From NCBI RefSeq assembly GCF_002179635.1, contig NZ_NFOE01000034.1, positions 1-41,869 of the forward strand: 41,869 bases of DNA, read 5' to 3'. The notes beneath the pieces were generated by a model. That model worked only from the letters and a program-made list of their open reading frames with translations. It ran no database searches and was not told the origin of the DNA. Source of the DNA: Campylobacter jejuni. GTDB lineage: Bacteria > Campylobacterota > Campylobacteria > Campylobacterales > Campylobacteraceae. Both the position numbers and the translations under genes were made by a program. Positions 19,365 through 28,131 of this stretch are shown piece by piece. Every line of letters begins with the position of its first letter. Position 1 is the first letter of the stretch.

Positions 19365-21080
19365 ATGTCAAAAAGAATTATTATAGACCCACTTACTAGA
19401 ATAGAAGGACACTTAAGAGTTGAAGTGGTGGTTGATGAAAACAATGTTATCAAAGAAGCATATTCAGGATCAACTCTATGGAGAGGTTTAGAAACTATTG
19501 TAAAAGGTCGTGATCCAAGAGATGCAGGCTTTTTAACTCAAAGAATTTGTGGTGTTTGTACTTTTTCACATTATAGAGCAGGGATTATTGCAGTGGAAAA
19601 TGCTTTAGGTATTACTCCACCATTAAATGCTGTTTTAACTAGAACTTTAATGAATGCAGCTTTATATATGCATGATCATCCTGTGCATTTTTATCAACTT
19701 CATGGGCTTGATTTTGTTGATGTTGTAAGTGCTTTAAGTGCTGATGTAAAAAAAGCAAGCGATGAAGCGTTTAAATACACTGACATGCCTTATGCAACAG
19801 GTGCAGATAAGCTTTTAGAAGTACAACAAAGACTAAAAACCTTTGTAGATAAAGGAAATCTTGGACCATTTGCAAATGCTTATTATGGACATGCGACTTA
19901 TCGCTTTACTCCTGAGCAAAACCTTATTGCACTTTCGCATTATTTAGAATGTTTAAGAATTCAAAGAACAATAGCTCAAGCTATGGCGATTTTTGGTGCT
20001 AAAAATCCTCATCCACAAAGCTTAACAGTAGGTGGTGTGACTTGTGTTATGGATCTTTTAAACCCATCAAGAATGGCTGAATATATGACTAAATTCCAAG
20101 AAGTAGCTGATTTTATTAATCGTGCTTATTATCCGGATTTAATCATGGCAGCAAAAGCTTATTCTAAAGAAGCAAGTGTGCTAAATGATGTAGGGGTAAA
20201 TAATTTCTATACTGAAAGAGAATTTCAAGTTTCAAGTGATGAGTGGTTGTTTGAAGGTGGTATTATTAGAAATGGTGATTTGAGTAAGGTTGAAGAAGTA
20301 GATGAAGCTAAAATCACCGAGGAAGCTACAAGAGCTTGGTATGCGGACAATGAAGCTTTACATCCTTATGATGGTAAAACTAATCCAAACTACACAGGCT
20401 TAATTGATGGTGAAAGTATTGATGATAAAGGCAATATGGTTCATAGTAAGGTATTTGATACCAAAGGCAAATACAGTTGGATTAAAGCTCCAAGATATGA
20501 AAATTTACCTATGCAAGTTGGACCATTGGCAAATATTTTAGTTAATTATGCTAAGGGTAATAAAATCGTAGTAGAAGCGGTTGATTCATTCTTAAAAGCT
20601 ACGAATTTACCAGTTAAAGCACTTATGAGTACTTTAGGAAGAACGGGTGCTAGAGCGATTGAAGCTAAAATCATTGCTGATCATGGTTTAAAAGCATTTA
20701 ATTCTTTGGTTGAAAATTTAAAAACAGATGAAAGTACTTGTGCTACTTATGTAATCGATAAAAACAAAGAATACAAAGGTAGATTTATGGGAAGTGCGCC
20801 TCGTGGTGCTTTGAGTCATTGGTGTAGAATTAAAAATGGTGTAATTGAAAATTGGCAAGCAGTAGTACCTTCTACTTGGAATGCAAGTCCAAAAGATGCA
20901 AATGGAGTAGGTGGTAGCTATGAACAATGTCTTATCGGTATGAAACTAGCTGATGTTAAACAACCTTTAGAGGTAATAAGAGCTATTCACTCTTATGATC
21001 CTTGTATAGCATGTGCTGTACATGTAATGGATACTAAAGGTAATAATCTTAGCGAGTATAAAGTAAATGTAAATTTATAA
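19365..21080 (+). CDS. hydB: [NiFe] uptake hydrogenase large subunit
   Basis: HydB holds the NiFe(CN)2CO active site that oxidises H2. The 571-residue precursor has the N-terminal ligand motif RICGVC (C62, C65) and the C-terminal motif DPCIACAVH (C547, C550, H553). The 18 residues after H553 are the expected maturation peptide that HydD would remove after nickel insertion. It has no signal peptide and is carried out with HydA by the Tat pathway. It lies between hydA and hydC. Confidence 0.97.
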   Translation: MSKRIIIDPLTRIEGHLRVEVVVDENNVIKEAYSGSTLWRGLETIVKGRDPRDAGFLTQRICGVCTFSHYRAGIIAVENALGITPPLNAVLTRTLMNAALYMHDHPVHFYQLHGLDFVDVVSALSADVKKASDEAFKYTDMPYATGADKLLEVQQRLKTFVDKGNLGPFANAYYGHATYRFTPEQNLIALSHYLECLRIQRTIAQAMAIFGAKNPHPQSLTVGGVTCVMDLLNPSRMAEYMTKFQEVADFINRAYYPDLIMAAKAYSKEASVLNDVGVNNFYTEREFQVSSDEWLFEGGIIRNGDLSKVEEVDEAKITEEATRAWYADNEALHPYDGKTNPNYTGLIDGESIDDKGNMVHSKVFDTKGKYSWIKAPRYENLPMQVGPLANILVNYAKGNKIVVEAVDSFLKATNLPVKALMSTLGRTGARAIEAKIIADHGLKAFNSLVENLKTDESTCATYVIDKNKEYKGRFMGSAPRGALSHWCRIKNGVIENWQAVVPSTWNASPKDANGVGGSYEQCLIGMKLADVKQPLEVIRAIHSYDPCIACAVHVMDTKGNNLSEYKVNVNL

Positions 21081-21095
21081 GGAAAGGACTTTAGT

Positions 21096-21788
21096 ATGGA
21101 TTCTAAACATTCCTTAAAATCAAACAGAAAGGCCGAGTATGAATTTAGTATCGGCCTTCGTTTTACACATTGGTTAAGAGCGGTTGCAATCGTGATTTTG
21201 GTGGGGACTGGATATTATATTTCTTATGTATTTCAAGCTCCTTCTATTTCATCTGAACCGACTTTATTTATGCAGGCAAAATACCGCATGGTGCACCAAA
21301 TTTTTGGTTTTATCATGATAGCTTGTGTGCTTTTTAAAACATATTTGTTCTTTTTTGATCCAAAAAGTGCAAATGAAAGAAGAAGTATTAAAGATATTTT
21401 TAATGTAAAATTATGGATAGAACAGATTAAATTTTACATTTTCCTAGGAAAACACCCGCATTTACAAGGTGTATATAATCCTTTGCAATTTGCAACTTAT
21501 TTTTTCTTTTATCTTGTTATGTTTGGGCTTATTTTAACAGGTCTAATCCTTTATATGCATGTATATCATGAAGGCTTAGGTGGATTTTTATATAACATCT
21601 TAAGACCTATTGAGGTAATGCTAGGTGGATTGGCTGATGTTAGAACTTACCATAGAATTTTAATGTGGGTTGTGTTGATTTTTGTTCCAGTACATATTTA
21701 TATGGCTGTGTTTAACTCAGTTAAAGGTAAAGATGGTGCTTTAGATGCTATCTTTAGTGGTTATAAATTTGTAAGAGAAAATCATTGA
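21096..21788 (+). CDS. hydC: Hydrogenase b-type cytochrome subunit
   Basis: HydC anchors the hydrogenase and passes electrons to the quinone pool. The 230-residue protein has four predicted membrane helices (around 23-48, 65-87, 124-150 and 190-212). Histidines in FTHWLRA, MVHQIFG, TYHRILMW and VPVHIYM are in the right places for two haem b groups. The Shine-Dalgarno GGAAAGGA is 8-10 bases from the ATG. It overlaps hydD by 4 bases. Confidence 0.95.
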   Translation: MDSKHSLKSNRKAEYEFSIGLRFTHWLRAVAIVILVGTGYYISYVFQAPSISSEPTLFMQAKYRMVHQIFGFIMIACVLFKTYLFFFDPKSANERRSIKDIFNVKLWIEQIKFYIFLGKHPHLQGVYNPLQFATYFFFYLVMFGLILTGLILYMHVYHEGLGGFLYNILRPIEVMLGGLADVRTYHRILMWVVLIFVPVHIYMAVFNSVKGKDGALDAIFSGYKFVRENH

Positions 21789-22318
21789 AACTTCTAATCT
21801 TAGGTATTGGTAATATTATGTTTGCAGATGAGGGCTTAGGCGTTCATCTTTGCAAACTTTTAGAAAAAAATTATAAGTTTTATCATGAAAAAGACTCAGT
21901 GAGTTTTGTAGATGGTGGAACTTTGGCTTTACAACTTAGCTATATTATAGCTGAATATGATGAAATGATTGTGATTGATTGTATTGCAGCAGATGATGCT
22001 AAGATTGGAGATATTTTTTTCTTTCCTTATGATGCAATGCCAAAAAAAGTTAACTGGAGTGGTAGTGCGCATGAGGTTGAAATGCTTCAAACTTTACAAT
22101 ACATGGAGCTTATGGGAGATTTACCTAAAACTCAAATTTTAGCTTGTGTGCCAAAACGCATAGAACCATTGAGTTTTAAACTTTCAAAAGAAGTCTTGAA
22201 TGCTTTAGAAAAAATGGAGAAAATTTTACTTGATTTTTTAGAGAAAAAAGGCTTTACTTATGAGAGAGTTGCTAATTATAATATACAAGAGCTTGCTCTA
22301 AATTCTTACAAAAGCTAA
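21785..22318 (+). CDS. hydD: Hydrogenase maturation endopeptidase
   Basis: HydD is the HyaD/HybD-type protease that trims the C-terminal peptide of HydB. The 177-residue protein has GIGNIMFADEGLGVHL with the nickel-sensing Glu, VDGGTLALQL with a metal-binding Asp, and VIDCIAADD. The TTG start at 21785 overlaps the hydC stop, and the stop codon falls in a terminator stem. The other Hyp maturation factors are not in this window. Confidence 0.95.
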   Translation: MKLLILGIGNIMFADEGLGVHLCKLLEKNYKFYHEKDSVSFVDGGTLALQLSYIIAEYDEMIVIDCIAADDAKIGDIFFFPYDAMPKKVNWSGSAHEVEMLQTLQYMELMGDLPKTQILACVPKRIEPLSFKLSKEVLNALEKMEKILLDFLEKKGFTYERVANYNIQELALNSYKS

Positions 22319-22340
22319 GCAAAAAGCTTAGCTTAATTTT
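22312..22340. terminator. Terminator between hydD and PepSY-like gene
   Basis: A 9-bp stem AAGCTAAGC / GCTTAGCTT with an A5 loop is followed by AATTTTT. The hydD stop is in the left arm, and the convergent gene ends just beyond, so it probably serves hydD mainly. Confidence 0.7.
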
Positions 22341-22762
22341 TAATCATCAAATTTTTGTCCTAAGAAATTTCCATTTACATCAGTATAAATTTCCATCATA
22401 TTATTTAGTTTAAATTTATAACCTTGAATTTCTTTTTCAACTTTAATTATGCTTGCATTTGGGTGCATTTTTTTAATTGTTGCCAAAACATTTGGACTTA
22501 AAAAAGAAGTATCAATCGGTCTGTATTTTGCATCAATTTCTTTCCAATCTCCATTGATGAAAAACTCAAGTTCAGTTCCATTGTCTAAATAAACATCAAA
22601 GCTATCAATGTCTTGTTTAACTAAAGCTATGTTTGAGCCTGTAAAGTGTTTTTGTATAAAATTTTTAGAATTTGCTGGTAAAGCATTTACACCTACAACC
22701 ATATCTTTAGCAAAAACACAACTTGCTAGAGCTAATGCCATTAAAGCTATTTTTAATTTCAT
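22340..22762 (-). CDS. Periplasmic PepSY-like protein (copy 1)
   Basis: The small exported protein of 140 residues has a signal peptide (MKLKIALMALALASCVFA) and two tandem PepSY-like segments of the kind grouped as PF11396: about 25-80 (LPANSKNFIQKHFTGSNI) and 85-140 (TIKKMHPNASIIKVEKE...). It ends in GNFLGQKFDD. A clear paralogue is at 34544-34954. The biochemical function is unknown; relatives are periplasmic and have been linked to peptidase inhibition or signalling. It lies alone between terminators on the minus strand. The start has a Shine-Dalgarno AAGGA. Confidence 0.8.
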   Translation of the reverse strand: MKLKIALMALALASCVFAKDMVVGVNALPANSKNFIQKHFTGSNIALVKQDIDSFDVYLDNGTELEFFINGDWKEIDAKYRPIDTSFLSPNVLATIKKMHPNASIIKVEKEIQGYKFKLNNMMEIYTDVNGNFLGQKFDD

Positions 22763-22862
22763 TTTTTATCCTTTGAATTGAATTATTTGTAAAATCATAT
22801 AAATATTGAGTGAATTTTATGTGAACTTTGTTTTTTTAAAATAAATAGCAAGTATTTAATTG

Positions 22863-22868
22863 TATAAT
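22863..22868 (+). promoter_or_regulatory. Extended -10 box of gltX
   Basis: TGTATAAT, an extended -10, lies 27 bases before the gltX ATG, with AAGGA in the leader. Confidence 0.65.
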
Positions 22869-22895
22869 GATAAAAAAGTTTTAAAAGGATAGATA

Positions 22896-24191
22896 ATGTA
22901 TAGGTTTGCACCATCGCCTACTGGAGATATGCATATTGGAAATTTAAGAGCAGCTTTGTTTAATTATATTAAAGCAAGACAAGAAAATACAGATTTTATT
23001 TTGCGTATTGAAGATACGGATAATGCTAGAAATATTGCTGGAAAAGAAGAAGAAATAAAAGCTATTTTAAAAGAATTTGGTATAACTTGGCAGCATTATT
23101 ATGTGCAAAGTGAGAATTTGAAATTTCATCGTCAAATGGCTTTAAAGTTAGTAAGTGAAAAAAAAGCTTTTGCTTGTTTTTGTACTGAGGATGAATTAGC
23201 TCATAAAAAAGAATTAGCTAAAAGTAAAAATCAAGCATACAGATACGATGGTACTTGTGAAAAATTAGCAGATATTGATGTATTAAATTGTGAAAAACCT
23301 TTTGTAATTCGTCTTAAAAAACCTCAATCGCAAATGCAATTTACTGATTTTATTAAAGGTGAAATTAGTTTTAATCCTGAAGATATTGATAGTTTTGTGA
23401 TTATGAGAGCGGATAAAACCCCAACTTATAATTTTGCTTGTGCGGTTGATGATATGCTAGAAGGTGTTACTTGTATTATAAGGGGTGAAGATCATGTCTC
23501 AAATACTCCTAAGCAAGAGCATATTAGAGCTAGTTTGGGTTATGATAAAAGCATGACTTATGCACATTTGCCTATCATTTTAAATGAAGAAGGTGTTAAA
23601 ATGAGCAAAAGAGAGGCTCATTCTAGCGTGAAATGGATGCTTGATAATGGATATTTAGCAAGTGCTATTGCAAATTATTTAATCCTTTTGGGTAATAAAA
23701 CCCCAAAAGAGATTTTTACTTTAGAAGAAGCTATAGAATGGTTTGACTTGAAAAAAGTTTCAAAATCTCCAGCAAGATTTGACACTAAGCGTTTAATGCA
23801 AATTAACCGCGAGCATATAAAAATACTTGATAATGATAAATTAAATTCTTTGTTAAATTTAGGCAAAGATGTAGCGAAGCTTGCAAAATTTTACACTCAA
23901 GAAGCTAGCACGCTAAATGAGATAAGAGAAAAAATACAAGCCATTTTTGCAGTTAAAAATTATAATGAATTTGAAAATGAATGTAAGTTGATTAAAGAAG
24001 TTTTAAAAGATTTGGATTTACCTCAAGAATATGATGAGTTCAAAAAGATTTTAATAGAAAAAACAAATTTAAAAGGAAAAAATTTCTTTATGCCTTTGCG
24101 TTTAGTATTAACAGGGGCTACTCACGGGCCTGAAATGAGTGAAATTTATACCCTAATCAAGCCTTTTATCAAAGAAATTATAAAGGAGTAA
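22896..24191 (+). CDS. gltX: Glutamyl-tRNA synthetase (GluRS2-like)
   Basis: The class I synthetase of 431 residues has the HIGH-type signature [20 protein letters not shown] at the N-terminus and the KMSKS-type [11 protein letters not shown] near residue 235. The N-terminal segment (GDMHIGN, not GYLHIGG) and the short length resemble, from memory, the second GluRS of H. pylori, which charges tRNA-Gln for later amidation by GatCAB. Whether this enzyme charges tRNA-Glu, tRNA-Gln or both cannot be settled from the window. A second gltX elsewhere would support the split. It has its own promoter and leads yggT-slt. Confidence 0.93.
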   Translation: MYRFAPSPTGDMHIGNLRAALFNYIKARQENTDFILRIEDTDNARNIAGKEEEIKAILKEFGITWQHYYVQSENLKFHRQMALKLVSEKKAFACFCTEDELAHKKELAKSKNQAYRYDGTCEKLADIDVLNCEKPFVIRLKKPQSQMQFTDFIKGEISFNPEDIDSFVIMRADKTPTYNFACAVDDMLEGVTCIIRGEDHVSNTPKQEHIRASLGYDKSMTYAHLPIILNEEGVKMSKREAHSSVKWMLDNGYLASAIANYLILLGNKTPKEIFTLEEAIEWFDLKKVSKSPARFDTKRLMQINREHIKILDNDKLNSLLNLGKDVAKLAKFYTQEASTLNEIREKIQAIFAVKNYNEFENECKLIKEVLKDLDLPQEYDEFKKILIEKTNLKGKNFFMPLRLVLTGATHGPEMSEIYTLIKPFIKEIIKE

Positions 24192-24192
24192 A

Positions 24193-24480
24193 ATGGGAGT
24201 TGGAACAAGTTTGATTGTGTCTTTGGTACAAATTTTTTCTTTAGTGATTGAAATTTATGTTTGGATTATAATCATTGCTGCATTGATTTCTTGGGTAAGG
24301 CCTGATCCGTACAATCCTATAGTGCAAATTTTATATCGTTTAACTAATCCTGCTTATGCTTTTGTAAGAAGATTTATTCCTACTACTATAGGAAGTATTG
24401 ATTTAGCACCTTTGATTATTATTTTAGGATTAAAATTTATTCAAATATTTTTATCAAATTTAATTTTAGGAAGTTTATAA
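24193..24480 (+). CDS. YggT-family membrane protein
   Basis: The 95-residue membrane protein has two hydrophobic segments (about 5-30 and 68-92) and the YggT signature SWVRPDPYNPIVQILYRLTNPAYAFVRR (listed here only as the loop between about residues 29 and 58, key features D-P-x-N-P and L-x-x-P). YggT proteins are linked to osmotic tolerance and envelope assembly in other bacteria, with no defined activity. It starts 1 base after gltX and is abutted by slt. Confidence 0.88.
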   Translation: MGVGTSLIVSLVQIFSLVIEIYVWIIIIAALISWVRPDPYNPIVQILYRLTNPAYAFVRRFIPTTIGSIDLAPLIIILGLKFIQIFLSNLILGSL

Positions 24481-26118
24481 GTGTTGAAAAAAAGTGTAGT
24501 ATTACTTTTGGCTGGAGTAGTTTTTGCAAATAGTGCTATGTATTCTTATAAAGAATTAGAGCAAAAACCAAATTCTTTGGCTAAGGATTATTATTTATAT
24601 CGTTTATTAGAAAAAAATGAATTTAAAAAAGAAGAAGTCGAAGGTTTAAAAGAACATATTTATCGTTATGCAGGGCGTATTAAAAATGCCATTGAAGCTA
24701 TTATTCCACCTTTGGGATATAATAAAGAATATGAAGCTTGTTATAAATTTAATACGCAAAATATCTTAGATGCTAATGCTACTTGTCAGCTTATAAGATT
24801 AAACAGTTTAACTTTTATACAAGATCTTAATGCTTCAACGCGTAATGAGATGAAAAAAAATATCCCACAGGATAATCCAAATTTAGTAAAGCTTTTAGAA
24901 GCTTTTAGTGCTAAAGATCCTTTAAGTTATGCAGTTTTAAATTATGATAGTGCAAATTTTTATAAAATTTATGGCTTTTTAAAAGATAAAAAGGATTTTT
25001 TCCTAGAAAAAGATTTTGTAAATGAATTAGCAAAAGAAAAAGAATTTACAAATTTTGTAAAAGAAATTATCATTAAGAAAAAAAGTCCATTGATAAGAAA
25101 ATCTTTGGTTAATGTGGATGCAAATTTAACTTTTCAAGATAATGCATTTTACTTAGGTGTGAATGCTATTTTAGAAAATGACGATAAAAAAGCATTGGAA
25201 TTTTTCCAAGTAGCAAAAGATACTTTTAAAAGCAAACCTTTAGCAGATAATGCAAATTTTTGGATTTATTTAATCACTCAAGATAAAAAGTATCTTGATG
25301 AGCTTGCTCAAAGTGATTCTTTAAATATTTATAGTCTTTATGCAAGAGAGTTAAAGGGCTTGCCTTTGCCTAAAATAGAAGAATTAAAGCCAAAAAAACA
25401 AAAAAATGATTTTGATATGAAGGATCCTTTTGCTTGGCAAAAACTTGCAAAAGAAATTGCAAAAGGCACTCCTAATGAGTTAGAAAAGCTTGCCAAAGAT
25501 TTTTATACTAAAGAAAACATCGCTATTTATGCTTATATTAAAGAAAGAGCTGAGGCTTTTAAAAAGCATTATTTTATAATGCCTTATTTTGAATATTTAA
25601 AGGATTATTCTACGCAAAGAAAGGCTATGATTTTAGCTTTAGCTAGACAAGAAAGTCGCTTTATACCAACAGCCATTTCAACTTCTTATGCTTTAGGTAT
25701 TATGCAATTTATTCCATTTTTAGCTAATCATATAGGTAATAAAGAGTTACAAATTCCAAATTTTGACCAAGATATGCTTTTTGATCCAAAAACAGCTTAT
25801 ACTTTTGCAAATCATCATTTAGATTATTTAGAATCTAAACTTAATTCTCCGGTTTTTGTTGCATATGCTTATAATGGAGGTATAGGATTTACCACTAGAA
25901 TGCTTAAAAGAGAAGATATGTTTAGAGTAGGAAAGTACGAACCATTTTTATCTATGGAACTAGTTCCTTATGCAGAAAGTAGGGTGTATGCTAAGAAAGT
26001 TTTAGCTAATTATATTGTGTATTTACATCTTCTGAACGATAATACACCGATTTCGAAATTTTTTGAAACTTTAACTCAAAACACTGATTCTCAAAACACA
26101 AATCAAGTTGCAAAATAG
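24481..26118 (+). CDS. slt: Soluble lytic murein transglycosylase
   Basis: Slt cleaves peptidoglycan glycan strands with formation of 1,6-anhydromuramic acid. The 545-residue protein has a signal peptide (to about residue 17), a long alpha-helical superhelical domain, and a C-terminal catalytic domain. E391 in ALARQESRF is the predicted catalytic Glu; LGIMQF and AYNGGIGF complete the fold. The start is GTG 24481, immediately after the yggT stop, with AGGAAG 7 bases upstream; the TTG one codon later is less well spaced. Its last 113 bases are antisense to the end of the convergent lipoprotein gene. Confidence 0.93.
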   Translation: MLKKSVVLLLAGVVFANSAMYSYKELEQKPNSLAKDYYLYRLLEKNEFKKEEVEGLKEHIYRYAGRIKNAIEAIIPPLGYNKEYEACYKFNTQNILDANATCQLIRLNSLTFIQDLNASTRNEMKKNIPQDNPNLVKLLEAFSAKDPLSYAVLNYDSANFYKIYGFLKDKKDFFLEKDFVNELAKEKEFTNFVKEIIIKKKSPLIRKSLVNVDANLTFQDNAFYLGVNAILENDDKKALEFFQVAKDTFKSKPLADNANFWIYLITQDKKYLDELAQSDSLNIYSLYARELKGLPLPKIEELKPKKQKNDFDMKDPFAWQKLAKEIAKGTPNELEKLAKDFYTKENIAIYAYIKERAEAFKKHYFIMPYFEYLKDYSTQRKAMILALARQESRFIPTAISTSYALGIMQFIPFLANHIGNKELQIPNFDQDMLFDPKTAYTFANHHLDYLESKLNSPVFVAYAYNGGIGFTTRMLKREDMFRVGKYEPFLSMELVPYAESRVYAKKVLANYIVYLHLLNDNTPISKFFETLTQNTDSQNTNQVAK

Positions 26119-26500
26119 GTTTTTGCACTAATTCATCAAGGGTGATTTTGTAATAACTTGCATAATCACTTTTGACGATATATTTAAACAACTCATCATT
26201 TTGATCTAAGACTTTTAAGTTAGTTTTTTCTCCATTTATGAGTATTGAAATTTGCTCTTGATTGATGTTGATATTTGGTAAAAAACTAAGCACAAAAACT
26301 TCTTGTTGACTTTTTTCATCTAATATAGGATTTAGATAGCTTAATAAAGCAACTACTCTATTATCTTTATAATTAAAATTGATTTTTTGTGCATACATAA
26401 GAGTTTGGCTTTTTAAATTGATTTCGCTTTGTTTTTGAGTTTTATTTGAGCATGCAGTAAAAATAAGTGTTAAGAAAATAATCATATAAATTTTTTTCAT
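26006..26500 (-). CDS. Putative lipoprotein of unknown function
   Basis: The 164-residue product has a type II signal with lipobox around FTACSN (Cys at about residue 17), so it is probably a lipoprotein. The mature part is mainly beta and has two cysteines in QLDLCFENQCFELKF, which may form a disulfide. No family is recognised. The C-terminal 37 codons overlap the end of slt on the opposite strand. It has its own -10 and an AGGA Shine-Dalgarno, and from memory a convergent lipoprotein gene sits at this place in C. jejuni, which supports the full length. Confidence 0.75.
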   Translation of the reverse strand: MKKIYMIIFLTLIFTACSNKTQKQSEINLKSQTLMYAQKINFNYKDNRVVALLSYLNPILDEKSQQEVFVLSFLPNININQEQISILINGEKTNLKVLDQNDELFKYIVKSDYASYYKITLDELVQKPILQLDLCFENQCFELKFQKISKSVYYRSEDVNTQYN

Positions 26501-26523
26501 ATTTTATTCCTAATTTTTTTATA

Positions 26524-26529
26524 ATTATA
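26524..26529 (-). promoter_or_regulatory. -10 box of the lipoprotein gene
   Basis: On the minus strand TATAAT lies 23 bases before the ATG at 26500. Confidence 0.5.
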
Positions 26530-26550
26530 AGCTTTTAACTTTTAAAAAGA

Positions 26551-26556
26551 TATAAT
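26551..26556 (+). promoter_or_regulatory. -10 box of mobB-fbp-metG operon
   Basis: GATATAAT with TATAAT at these positions is 30 bases before the mobB ATG. The leader has AAGGAAG. Confidence 0.6.
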
Positions 26557-26586
26557 TTTGTTTATTTTCTTTGATTTAAGGAAGTT

Positions 26587-27066
26587 ATGAAAAGATTAGC
26601 AATGGCTTTTAGTGGGCCTTCCAATTCAGGTAAAACAACTTTAATTACTCAAGTAGCTAAGTATTTTATGGAGCAAAATTATAAAGTATGCATTATAAAA
26701 CATGATCCAAAAGATAAAGCAAGCTTTGATATAGCAAAAAAAGATAGTTTTAAATTTTTTCAAAGTGGTGCTGATGTAATGGTTTTAAGCCCTACAAGGA
26801 CAACTTTATTTACACATTCTCCAAGTACTTTAGATGAAGCTATTTCTAAATTAGGGGAATTTGATTTTTTATTTATAGAGGGCTTAAAAACCTTAGATAT
26901 GCCAAGAATTAGTGTTTTTTGCAAAGAAGTAGATGAGAGCTATTTTGCTTATTCTAAGGCTATTGCAAGCTATGGGAAAATCGAAAATAAAAATTTAACT
27001 TGGCTTTATTTGGATGATTTAGAAAGTATTTGTGATTTTATATTAAAAAATTCAAAAAAAGTATAG
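26587..27066 (+). CDS. mobB: Molybdopterin-guanine dinucleotide biosynthesis protein B
   Basis: MobB is a GTP-binding protein that assists MobA in making MGD cofactor. The 159-residue length is typical of the single-domain form. Walker A is GPSNSGKTTL at the N-terminus, followed by KHDPKDKASFD, SGADVMVLSP and FIEGLKTLDMPRISVF, the characteristic late motif. It begins a five-gene cluster with fbp and metG. Together with mog at 7038 it marks a molybdenum-cofactor-dependent metabolism. Confidence 0.93.
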   Translation: MKRLAMAFSGPSNSGKTTLITQVAKYFMEQNYKVCIIKHDPKDKASFDIAKKDSFKFFQSGADVMVLSPTRTTLFTHSPSTLDEAISKLGEFDFLFIEGLKTLDMPRISVFCKEVDESYFAYSKAIASYGKIENKNLTWLYLDDLESICDFILKNSKKV

Positions 27067-27075
27067 GGGTAAAAT

Positions 27076-27924
27076 ATGCAAGAATTAATTAACGATATAC
27101 AAAAAGCAGTGATTGAAATTTCAAAAGAACTTAGATATTTAAAAGATTTTGATTATACCGCTTCTCAAAACGCAACTGGAGATAATCAATTAAAACTTGA
27201 TGTAAAAAGTGATGAGATTATCACTAGAATTTTAAGACAAAATAAAGGCATAAAAAGCTTAATTAGTGAGGAAAAACAAGAGCAATTATTAATCAATGAA
27301 AATGAAAAATACGTTGTTGCTTATGATCCTTTAGATGGCTCATCTTTGGTAGATGTGAATTTTGCTATAGGTTCTATTTTTGCTATTTATGAGCAAAAGG
27401 CTAGTGCAAAAAATCTAAAAGCAGCGGTTTATGCTATTTATGGTGTGCGTTTAGAGTTTATAGTGTGCATAGACACTCCTAAACTTTATAGGTTAAATGA
27501 AAAAGATGAATTTGTTTTTGTTAAGGATTTAAAATTAAATGAAAAAGGTAAATTAAATGCAAGCGGTGGAACACAAAAAAATTGGTCAAATACTCATAGA
27601 GCTTTTATAAAAGCTTTATTTGATGAAGGATATCGCTTAAGATATTCAGGTGCTATGGTGAGTGATTTGCACCAAATTTTACTCAAAGGTGGAGGATTAT
27701 TTTCATATCCTGCAACAAGTGATGCGCCAAATGGAAAATTGAGAGCATATTTTGAGGTATTTCCTTTTGCTTTTATTTTTGAAAAAGCAGGAGGGCTTTC
27801 TACTAATGGAGAAAATGATTCTTTGCTTGATTTAGAATTTGAAAAAATTCATGCAAGTACGCCATGCTTTTTGGGTTCAAAATATGAAATTGAAAAACTA
27901 AAACAAGCTTATAAAGGGCTTTAA
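27076..27924 (+). CDS. fbp: Fructose-1,6-bisphosphatase class 1
   Basis: FBPase hydrolyses fructose-1,6-bisphosphate in gluconeogenesis. This fits organisms such as Campylobacter that often cannot use glucose and grow on amino and organic acids. The 282-residue protein is slightly shorter than the E. coli enzyme (about 330). It has ISEEKQE (metal Glu), [31 protein letters not shown] and [19 protein letters not shown]. Its TAA overlaps the next ATG by one base. Confidence 0.96.
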   Translation: MQELINDIQKAVIEISKELRYLKDFDYTASQNATGDNQLKLDVKSDEIITRILRQNKGIKSLISEEKQEQLLINENEKYVVAYDPLDGSSLVDVNFAIGSIFAIYEQKASAKNLKAAVYAIYGVRLEFIVCIDTPKLYRLNEKDEFVFVKDLKLNEKGKLNASGGTQKNWSNTHRAFIKALFDEGYRLRYSGAMVSDLHQILLKGGGLFSYPATSDAPNGKLRAYFEVFPFAFIFEKAGGLSTNGENDSLLDLEFEKIHASTPCFLGSKYEIEKLKQAYKGL

Positions 27925-28118
27925 TGGCTGAAGTTAAAGATGAATTTGAACTAGCTTTGGAAGTTAAAAAAAACGAACTTCAAGCTTGTCAAAACGATAA
28001 AAACTTAAAATCTTGTTTACCTTGCTCTTTGATTTTTGAATGCTCTTTAAGAAAAGAGTATATTGATGCAGTTTATAAGAGTATGTCTAAAGGTAAAGAA
28101 GGTGGATTTGATTTTTAA
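27924..28118 (+). CDS. Small four-cysteine conserved hypothetical protein
   Basis: The 64-residue cytoplasmic protein has four cysteines, C22, C31, C34 and C40 (pattern Cx8Cx2Cx5C), in an otherwise charged helical sequence. This could bind a metal or an Fe-S cluster, but no family is recognised. The ATG shares its first base with the last base of the fbp stop, and metG follows after 13 bases. From memory a gene of this size sits between fbp and metG in C. jejuni, so it is real and conserved. Confidence 0.75.
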   Translation: MAEVKDEFELALEVKKNELQACQNDKNLKSCLPCSLIFECSLRKEYIDAVYKSMSKGKEGGFDF

Positions 28119-28131
28119 TTAAAGGTTGAAA

